A program made the position numbers and the translations under genes. Below the pieces are notes generated by a model, which saw only the letters and a list, made by a program, of their open reading frames with translations, was not told the DNA's origin and did not search any database. A stretch of 64,000 nucleotides of DNA from Phytophthora sp. 'mugwort' (Eukaryota > Oomycota > Peronosporomycetes > Peronosporales > Peronosporaceae), in assembly GCA_033558025.1 (NCBI GenBank), contig JAUCEF010000005.1:3844001-3908000 (forward strand), written 5' to 3'. Every line of letters starts with the position of its first letter. Position 1 is the first letter of the stretch. Of this stretch, positions 57,002 to 64,000 are shown piece after piece.

Positions 57002-58210
57002 ATGGCTGCGGACACCGAAGGACATGTGCTTGGCAACTTCCATGCGTACTACAGCTTCAATCCGGTGCACGAGCGCTTGCGGTTTATGGACGTGCAGACG
57101 GCCAACGCCCTGAGGCGTGTATTGCTCGTGAGGAGATCTTCCGAGGACACGAGCGAAGTGACGTCGGCCCTGCTGGACATCGGCTGCAACGAAGGCGACC
57201 TGACCATTGGCCTCTATGACGCGTTGAACGGCCGCGCAGCTTTGGTAGATGCAAACCAGATCGACGACGTCGCCAACTTCGACCTCACAAATATTAGCAG
57301 GCTCAACGAGCGTATCCAGAAGGGCAAGAAACAGGTGGAGTATTTGATCCAGGACGAGGGCGAGACCAGCCACCGGCGACGCTACGTGTGCGAGCTGCAG
57401 ATCGACGGCAAGACGTTGGGCCATGGCGAAGGCGTGTCGAAGAAAGTAGCCAAGGCCAAGGCGGCTGAAGTCGCTCTGCGTACGCTGGACGGCGCGGTCG
57501 ACAAGAAACAGGAACAGGAAAAGGAGACGTTTGCCAATAAGAAGATTGTTCAGGAGCATCTTCCACTGACGGAAGAAGAGCTGGCGACAAGGAAGCCGCT
57601 CATGATTCTTGGTGTGGATATTGATGAGGTACTCATTGAACGCGCCGCCAAGAAGATCGTGCAACTGAGTGCAGGGGATGCAGTGCAGTTCCGCCACGTT
57701 GATGTCATGACGAGCAAGTTTAGCAAGCAGATTGCGCCGTTCTTGGAGCTGGCGAACCGTTTGACAGCGGAGCGGAAATTTGACCTCATTACTTGTTTCA
57801 GCGTGACAATGTGGATCCACCTGAACAATGGAGATGACGGTTTATGGAAATTTATCGAGACGGTCAGTGACATGACCGAGCACCTGATCATTGAGCCGCA
57901 GACATGGAAGTGCTATCGGTTGGTGAGACTTTGTTGGACTTGTTTTATCGTGATATATATTGCTAATTGAACGATTATTTGTCTTCCCGACAACAGCAAT
58001 GCGCAGAAGCGGTTGACCCGCATGCGCATCGAGGTGCCCCAGTCCTTCCGCGAGATTAAGGTACGGACGGACGTCGTGGAGAAGATCGATGCGTTTCTGC
58101 TGGCCGCGGGCCGATTCCGCCACAAAGCCCAACTGGGCAAGACCAACTGGTCGCGGAACGTCGTGCTTTACAGCCGCAAGCCCGTGCCTGGGATCACTTA
58201 CTCTTCCTGA
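57002..58210 (+). CDS. Bin3-type RNA 5'-phosphate methyltransferase with inserted dsRNA-binding domain
   Basis: Two exons, 57002-57918 and 57997-58210 (376 residues). The N-terminus has the Bin3 FNPVHERLRFMD box and SAM motif I (LLDIGCNEGDLTIGLYDAL). The fold then breaks for a dsRNA-binding domain at about 57300-57495 (GKKQVEYLIQDEGE...KVAKAKAAEVALRTLD) and a Gln/Lys-rich linker. It resumes with ILGVDIDEVLIERA, FDLITCFSVTMWIHLNNGD and HLIIEPQTWKCYR. The closing exon has VVEKIDAFLLAAGRF and GKTNWSRNVVLYSR. These motifs match the BCDIN3D/MePCE family, which methylates the 5' phosphate of small RNAs such as pre-miRNA, tRNA-His or 7SK. The inserted dsRBD suggests a duplex-RNA substrate. The donor is GTTGGT, non-standard but required by frame. 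Confidence 0.9.
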
Positions 58211-58434
58211 GGATCGGCAGATTACACTGCAGTTATGTTCGGGTGACGACGGAGCCCCCTAATAACCAGGTCAATTCTAGCGTGTATCTATCTCACATAC
58301 GTTACATTTACGGGTATGGGTCGAACCCACCGATTTCATCACTAGTGGTCAGTGACGACGATATTACCTGCGCACAACACCTTTTCGCATCGCACGTCCG
58401 ACTGTTTCCACAACTCATTTCCGAAGAGGACGCA

Positions 58435-59154
58435 ATGGAGAAATTACCAGATTACAGCGATATTGCATACGCCCTGTCCGCGCTATTGGCCGTGGTGTTT
58501 GTGCCGACGCTCGTCGGTATACGCCCTGTGTACACCTTCTTGTGGAATGTGTTTACTGTTATCGCCATCAACATGGAGTCCCCCACGGCGCTGGGACTTG
58601 CGACGGTCATGGGGCTGTCAGTGATGCTGTCCTGGTACATGCTGCGGTTCTTTGACCGCACCGTGTTCGACAGCGTGCTGCTTGGCTGGTTCGGCTTCCT
58701 GAGCAAGTACCGTGTCTTTCGCGGCCTCGCTAATACTGGAGACTTTCTACTACACTTTGTCTGTCCGTTGGTGCTTGCCGCCGAGTACCTGGATTACGTC
58801 GAAGTGTGGATGACGCTGCCGATCTTGGGGTGAGTGAGTTGCTGACGAAGCTGTGCTTTTGCGATGGATACTAATTCTATGGATTGTGTGTGGTGCGTTT
58901 TGCGTAGTTTTTCGGTGTTATGGGTGTTCTTCGTCGCAGACGGGTCCCTGATCGCCAACCACGTCTACCACTTTTCCCCACCGCGCTCGGTGCAGTTCTG
59001 GGCCATCGCGAGCGCCTCCATGCTCGTGGGTAACCTGACAGTACCGCTGGGGTGTGTGCTCGCGCAGCAGAGCGGCTTGCGTGACCTGCTCCTACGCGGC
59101 GGCCAGGAGGCAGTCGCCATGGCCACGCCGCTGTACCAGGCGATTGTGCAGTAA
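58435..59154 (+). CDS. Hypothetical multi-pass membrane protein
   Basis: Two exons, 58435-58829 and 58908-59154 (213 residues), joined over a 78 bp intron with GTGAGT donor. The start is the ATG at 58435; the longer frame upstream has only a GTG. About six hydrophobic helices are visible (for example AYALSALLAVVFVPTLVGI, GLATVMGLSVMLSWYML, FSVLWVFFVADGSLIA and FWAIASASMLVGNL). No family motif is recognised. An initiator-like CTCATTTCC lies at about 58414-58422, roughly 12 bp before the ATG. Confidence 0.8.
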
Positions 59155-59784
59155 CATACCAACAGATGATCTCCCCCTCCCTATTTTTGGAATACACGCT
59201 CAACAGGAATATAATTACGGTGATGACCAGCGTTCCTTCTCATCCTTTAAACGTAATACGGAATACAAAAATGCCAAACTTCAAGTCTCGGGGTGCTTAA
59301 CTATGGAAAAGTCATATTTAGTAAGAAGAAGTCAGCAAGGACATCAGCTGCCTATGCCCTTGCTTCCTGCCTTGCTAGTTCTCGTTGCCCACGAAGTCTC
59401 CTAACAGACCTGTCCGATTTGCCAGTATAACCAGCGCGGACGAGAGGTTGACAATACTTGAGGTGATCCTTTATGTCTCCAGGCTCAAGTTCGACATCAG
59501 GAGTGAACGATCCAGTAGCACGCCCTCCGGCGAAATATCCATAGACTCGTCCTTGTCAACGCTATCATATTCCTAGACACCGCAGGAGTTTTGTCAGTGG
59601 GCTCGTCTATCGTGTTGTCCTCTGGTTTGGTGCATTGAGCAGCTCCGTCACTGACATCGGGTTTGAAGCATGTATGCGTGAGAGCATGGCCGAACGGCGA
59701 GTCGATGAGCAAGGTCGAAAAGCTACATGTGTACACGAATTAAATAGATAGAACGGTCGGTATACCACTGGCCGAGGAATATCC
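59155..59784. other. Gene-poor spacer, no supported feature
   Basis: From here to the right edge the window is gene-poor. This stretch carries only short ORFs (up to about 115 codons) without domains. Confidence 0.5.
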
Positions 59785-59860
59785 TAGTCATAGCGCCTAA
59801 ATCCGACCATTTATGACCATTTATGCCTCTATAACTGGTTGGATATAGACGCTATGACTA
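59785..59860. repeat. Imperfect 24 bp inverted repeat with 28 bp loop
   Basis: The left arm 59785-59808 begins TAGTCATAGCG. The right arm 59837-59860 ends CGCTATGACTA. The arms are complementary at about 21 of 24 positions. The loop carries a direct repeat of ACCATTTATG. It is consistent with a MITE end, a hairpin RNA or a small foldback element. Confidence 0.75.
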
Positions 59861-59991
59861 ACGAGGGGATCATTTGTACTACAGGTAGCAGACAGTCCTC
59901 TCTCCCGTGATATTCTTAATTGTGATACACTTAGCTAGTGATATAGATGTAAGATAGTCCGTTCAACGGAACAAGTCAAACGTGTATCCTC

Positions 59992-60056
59992 TGGCCTCCC
60001 AGCTGGGTTTGAACCGGCGACCTTGAGGTTAACAGCTGCACCTTCTACCACGGTTG
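59992..60056 (-). repeat. tRNA-Asn-derived fragment (SINE-like or pseudo-tRNA)
   Basis: On the minus strand the segment has an A-box-like TGGTAGAAGGT, an anticodon region CTGTTAACC (GTT, Asn) and a perfect B box GGTTCAAACCC, at tRNA spacing. The 5' acceptor half that should pair with the 3' end (TGGGAGG, followed by CCA in the genome) is missing. That rules out a working tRNA and suggests a SINE or processed tRNA. Confidence 0.65.
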
Positions 60057-60690
60057 ACTTTGCATCTGTATCAAAATACCTGTGCTTACCGTTCGTGATA
60101 TAAAATGTAATGATAATTACCAAACACAGGTGCTTTACATAAGGCAATGTGTCTTCTGTCGTGCTTGTGTCCTAGCTTCTCTCATAATGCTCGTTGCATT
60201 GTTTTAAGCATTTGCATCGCTCTTTGTTTACATAATTGAGCTAGATTGCGAACTCTAGTAACTATTCCGGAATGGTGATGGGGGCTTTGTTAAACCCTCC
60301 GGCTCGGACGGGCACATCGCCCCGTATATCACCCTTCCAAAATCCGTCTGACTCCGACCACTTCTCGGTCGCCCGCGGTGTTGTGGAAAGGAGAGCCGAT
60401 TGGCGGGAAATCGGAGCGACGCTGCGTTACATGGTGACGAGTACGCATGCCAGCACAACGATAGCACACATGAGTGACGGTGCGTAGATGAGAACGTTTG
60501 ATTGAGATACGATACCACGAGAACGAGACTACAAGAAAAAGGAAGCCTGCAGCGACGGAAGCGACATTAAAAAAGGATGTGATGCTACATGCTTAAGAAC
60601 TCGTACAATTCGCGCAACGTTTCGATAAAATGCGGCGATGGATTGCAAAACATAGGGGAAAGATGTGGTGAGCGCAGTCACGGATAGACG
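60057..60690. other. Spacer before copia remnant, no gene
   Basis: No ORF with recognisable content. It may include decayed gag sequence of the downstream copia element. Confidence 0.4.
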
Positions 60691-61750
60691 CAGTGCTATA
60701 ACTGCAACAAAGTGGGGTATATTTCGAAGTCTTGCCAGGGGTCAAAGCGGTTCAGAAGCCCCAAGGCAAACCCTGATGGAAAGGGCAAAGCGGACTGGGC
60801 CTTAGCTGTTATTATCTCTGCGTGTAAATATCAGAGCTGGATCGTGGACAGCGGCGCTAGTCGACACCTAGTCAACAACCAAAGTCTCTCGCACGACGAT
60901 CAGAGTGTGCTGGGAATGACTCTATCACGCTGCCGGACGGAAACGCTCTCGCTGTGACGAAGAAGGGATCAGTTATTTTGCAAGGCAAGTACACGGTGAT
61001 AAGACATTACCATGGCAGATGTCTTCTTCGCGCCTACGCTGGCCCGCAATCTATTATCACTCGGCAAGCTGTCCCAGAAAGGCTGTATGCTTACTGCTCA
61101 CAACATGAGAAAAAATGGGTATCACAAGTGGCCAGACCAAAGTCGTCTTCCACGTCAAGCGAGAATTATGTCCTCGATGCGGATCTCAACGCTGTTGATC
61201 CAATTACCTCGAACGTCTCCAAGCTCGTAACGAGCGCACGGCAAGCGTCGACAACAGAGCTCGACGCGCGCTGTGACACATTGACGCGGTTTCACGAAAG
61301 TTTCGGGCATCTTGCACTGGACACCTTCGAGCGCCTAGCCCGTGATCCGCAGCTTGGAATTTACATCACTGATCGCATCCATGCAGCGTGTGTCACGTGT
61401 ACCGAAGTCCAGCAGACCAAGAAGTGTCAAGTGCAGCGCGACAGAGGCGAGAATGCTCCGATGGAGCACGTGGGAGCGGTGATCTGCAGCGACTTAAGGT
61501 TCAATGACGCCTCAGGACCGCAGCGGCAGCCGCTATCTCGTTAATTTTGTCGACCATCGGACCAACTGGTGCCGGGTGTCTGCGACGGAAAATCAAGGAT
61601 GAAACTGCCAAAACGTTTCGCAATTTTCTGGCCTTCTTTGAGAAGCGCAAGAAAAAGCTCTCAAGAAGCGTGCAGTTGTTGACCGGATCATTGATAAGGA
61701 CGACCAGACCAAAGGGCATGCAGATAGACACAGCACATTATCAATGTGGA
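60691..61750 (+). pseudogene. Degenerate Ty1/copia retrotransposon gag-pol fragment
   Basis: Shifting frames show, in order, a zinc-knuckle remnant (CYNCNKVGYISKSC, with the His lost to Tyr), the copia protease site (WIVDSGASRHLVNN at about 60840), a broken pre-integrase region (ARNLLSLGKLSQKG) and an integrase zinc-binding part (FHESFGHLALDTFERL...CVTCTEVQQTKKC). A short integrase-core piece follows. Several frameshifts and stops disrupt the polyprotein, and reverse transcriptase and RNase H are absent. This is an inactive transposon relic, cut off where an LTR begins at 61751. Confidence 0.85.
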
Positions 61751-62112
61751 TGTAACGGGGTTACATGAAGGGTGCCAAGTCACTCTTCAGAATGGTGTAC
61801 CTAAGTACCCTAAGTGATGTTGCCAACATCACTATGACGTCACGGTAATGGCGTCACGGATAGGTACCACACATATGGTACAAAGACCTCAGAGCCACCC
61901 TATAGGATAACATCTACGGTACTTTATAAGTGACTAATAGTTAGTATATAGACGCATTAAAAGGGGTCGCCTATAAATATATTCAGTCTTAGATCTACCA
62001 GATTTTGGTAACAGTCCCCAGACCAAGAACTTGTGAATTGCCGTTCACTGGGAGTTTGTATCCTTTCCGGAAGTCGAACTTCCTGTGCGCAAGGGTTGTG
62101 TGCCCCGTCACA
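61751..62112 (+). mobile_element. Copia-type LTR (362 bp)
   Basis: Begins TGTAACGGGG and ends CCCCGTCACA, short inverted ends of the TG...CA type. A TATA box (TATAAATAT) lies at about 61972. The sequence directly after the right end (TGGTAGCA at 62115-62122) matches the primer-binding site expected for initiator tRNA-Met (3' end TGCTACCA), so this is a 5' LTR read on the + strand. The internal part that should follow decays within about 250 bp. Confidence 0.7.
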
Positions 62113-63241
62113 CTTGGTAGCACTTGTAGTCAATCCACGCCTACGCTTGTTACTACCTGAAACCCCTATGTCCTAGCAACGTGGACCGGAAAATGAGTTT
62201 CCGCATCTGAATGACTCAAAGTTCGAGTCCGTTCGTAAGGTGACTGGTATCTTTGGTATGGATGCCTTGCACAGCTTGGCTTCGTCAACGCAAGCTGAGC
62301 AGGTCGAGCGCGTGACCGCGTTCGACACGTACACCCTTCACTCTAATTAGTCGCTCATACTTCGTACCTAAACGGACGTGCAATGTGAAGCTACCATATT
62401 TTAGCCGTACACCAAAATTTGTCGTCCGGCTTCACAGCCAGCCACTCACCCACAGGCGATCGCTGACCGGGGGCGCTGCGTACACTGGATGGAAGGGGAC
62501 GTGAACGAGAATGGTGAAGCGGGTCTCCCTGGGCGCACAATTGGCCAGTTTCCAACCTTGCTCCGGGCAGCAGATCGGCGTGCCAATTTAAACAAGGCTC
62601 GTGATCGGTGACGAAAGCGCTCTTCACTCCAGCTCGCACTAGAAGACCAAGCGCAGCAGAAATATGCGCGTACAACTCAAGGGGGTCGCCACCAGCTCAT
62701 CCATAAGGCGCTGGGTGGGCGGGGCCGCAAGATGGACGTGCACTGGGGGTGTCTGTACCCACAGCTGCTGACAGAGTTTGAGCAGCTTAGGCGTGCTGAT
62801 GTTAAGCTTTCGTGTCGCCTAGTGATGAACATGGCTGTAACGATGGTTGAGGGCTACTTTACGATTTTAGGTTTTCTTATCCGCCACGCTGGAGCAAGGC
62901 CTCTTCCCCCCCCCATAGCCAGCTCAGCTAAACCCAGTTGAGGTTTGTTTTGGCCCCCTCAAGCGCTGGATCCAAAAGAATACCAACCGCTTTTTCCCAC
63001 TATACCCAGCGTTGGTTAATGTGGCGATGCGTTCAAGCTGTCTTACTCGCGAAGTGACCAATCGCAAAGGGATCATAAATCTATATGCGCACTGTAGCTT
63101 CGACAAAATGTAGCTTCGCCCTTCAGAATTTATAGTGCGACAAGAGAACGAAATAGCTAGCGATGATGAACAATAAATATGTTTTGGAGATTAAACTTTC
63201 ATTTATTGAGATCAACTGGCTGCAAACCTTGCTTTCTAACT
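62113..63241. other. Decayed transposon-rich spacer
   Basis: Starts with a primer-binding-site-like sequence at 62115-62122 and a short possible copia leader. Near 62700-62940 the + strand encodes GGRGRKMDVHWGCLYPQLL followed by EFEQLRRADVKLS, reminiscent of the N-terminus of pogo/Tc1-type transposases. This assignment is weak. No intact gene is called. Confidence 0.4.
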
Positions 63242-63765
63242 TTAATGCATGTTACAGTTTATGTCAGGGACGCCATCGCCTTGGGGCTTATATTGCATCG
63301 GGGCAAAAGTCGTGGAAGTTCCCGCTGGTGAAGATGTGATGCTCTGGAGCCCCAGCGCTGCTCGAAGCGACGAGCGCTTCACGCGTAGCTCCACGCATAT
63401 ATCAAACAACTCGACTTCAACTTGCACTACCTCCTCCCCCGTTTGTGCAGCTCGATCTTCCAGGGCCGTCGCAGCTGCGTCCAGATCTCTAGCATCGGGA
63501 ATCGAAAACACAGTACTTTCGGGCTGCCTGGCACGGTGGACGGTTAGATGTAAGAAGCAATTGGTCCGGATCGCTCTCTTCCTTCAGCTTGTACATCCTC
63601 AATCTTTGCTACTGCAGCCCGAACTCGATCTGCAGTTGTGCGCCGAATTCCATCAGTAGGGTTCACCACTGGGGCGAGATATACAAAGAACTTGAGCACA
63701 AACTTCGCATGAATCGGCTCTGATAAAGATGAGACGAGGCGTTTCTGATTTTTTTTAAGTGACAC
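63242..63765 (-). CDS. Hypothetical small protein, two exons, N-terminus probably frameshifted
   Basis: Exons of about 63765-63587 and 63515-63242 join in frame over an intron of about 71 bp (GTACAAG donor, GGCAG acceptor) to give about 150 residues. The C-terminal exon is helical (DLDAAATALEDRAAQTGEEV), with an acidic then basic pattern. The family is unknown. The frame opens with GTG, with no ATG. The nearest ATG (63776, MTTQCHLKK) reads into this frame only if the eight-A run at 63749-63756 had one more A. This suggests an indel or sequencing error at the 5' end. Confidence 0.5.
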
Positions 63766-64000
63766 TGTGTCGTCATACCAGTGATTTCAAGTCCTAATAA
63801 TAAAGGTGATTGGCTAATTCACGATTTGGCCTGGCTGTACCCATGTGACATGGGAGTTGACTGTGAAGTGTGGAAGGAATCATCACCTGAATGCAGATGG
63901 GCTCAACTGGCTGGAAATGCGCATCCTGAGGATGCATACCCAGGATTGCAAATAAAACATCCTGTCCAGCCCCTGGACTTTCCCTTACGATGAGTGCCTA
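63766..64000. other. Window end, no supported gene
   Basis: An open frame of 70 codons crosses this region on the + strand but starts at GTG and has no recognisable domain. Confidence 0.3.

Noticed and set aside
62391..62675. 94-codon minus-strand frame ending WCTAKIW
   Set aside because: No domain, no start support, and it lies in decayed repeat DNA.
1..64000. CRISPR arrays, bacterial operons, riboswitches or prokaryotic defence systems
   Set aside because: Short spliceosomal introns, eukaryotic gene content and lack of spaced direct repeats rule these out.

Overview
The window looks like nuclear DNA from an oomycete, most likely Phytophthora or a close relative. Genes are packed on both strands with gaps of about 40-600 bp. 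Introns are short (about 60-95 bp), usually with GTACGT, GTGCG or GTAAG donors. Oomycete-type initiator motifs (TCAYTT...TTTC) lie just upstream of several start codons. All products are eukaryotic: PDH E1-alpha, USP39/Sad1, spastin, phosphomevalonate kinase, a UBR1-type ligase and SURF1. The right end holds a broken Ty1/copia element. The species assignment is inference; no database could be searched.

Layout: (1) 1-19.7 kb, minus strand: one giant secreted or surface gene that runs off the left edge. It is built from dozens of fibronectin-III repeats, three pairs of Calx-beta domains, a LamG-like domain and Cys-rich WSC-like segments. (2) 21.5-23.5 kb: a START-FYVE lipid-binding protein. (3) 24.5-33.6 kb: mitochondrial PDH E1-alpha, USP39, a spastin-like AAA ATPase, mitochondrial EF-P, an endosulfine-like protein with two PP2A-inhibitor motifs, and a small membrane protein. 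(4) 33.6-41 kb: a PP2C phosphatase, phosphomevalonate kinase, a Q/M/N-rich protein, and a head-to-head pair of an unknown gene and a CFA20-domain (ciliary) gene. (5) 41.2-51.3 kb: a UBR1-type N-recognin with UBR box, ClpS-like domain and RING, plus two unknown genes. (6) 51.5-59.2 kb: two tandem Na+/H+ exchangers, SURF1, a Bin3-type RNA methyltransferase interrupted by a dsRNA-binding domain, and a multi-pass membrane protein. (7) 59.2-64 kb: gene-poor, with a hairpin-forming inverted repeat, a tRNA-Asn-derived fragment, a decayed copia pol, a copia LTR with primer-binding site, and a small two-exon gene with a likely frameshift.

The genes do not form one pathway; this is ordinary housekeeping gene order. 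The most notable points are domain insertions into conserved enzymes (a dsRBD inside the Bin3 methyltransferase, a SAP-like segment inside USP39, a coiled coil inside PP2C), complementary changes at ion-binding motifs in the tandem exchangers, a double-motif endosulfine, and the higher-order repeat of the giant FN3/Calx-beta protein.
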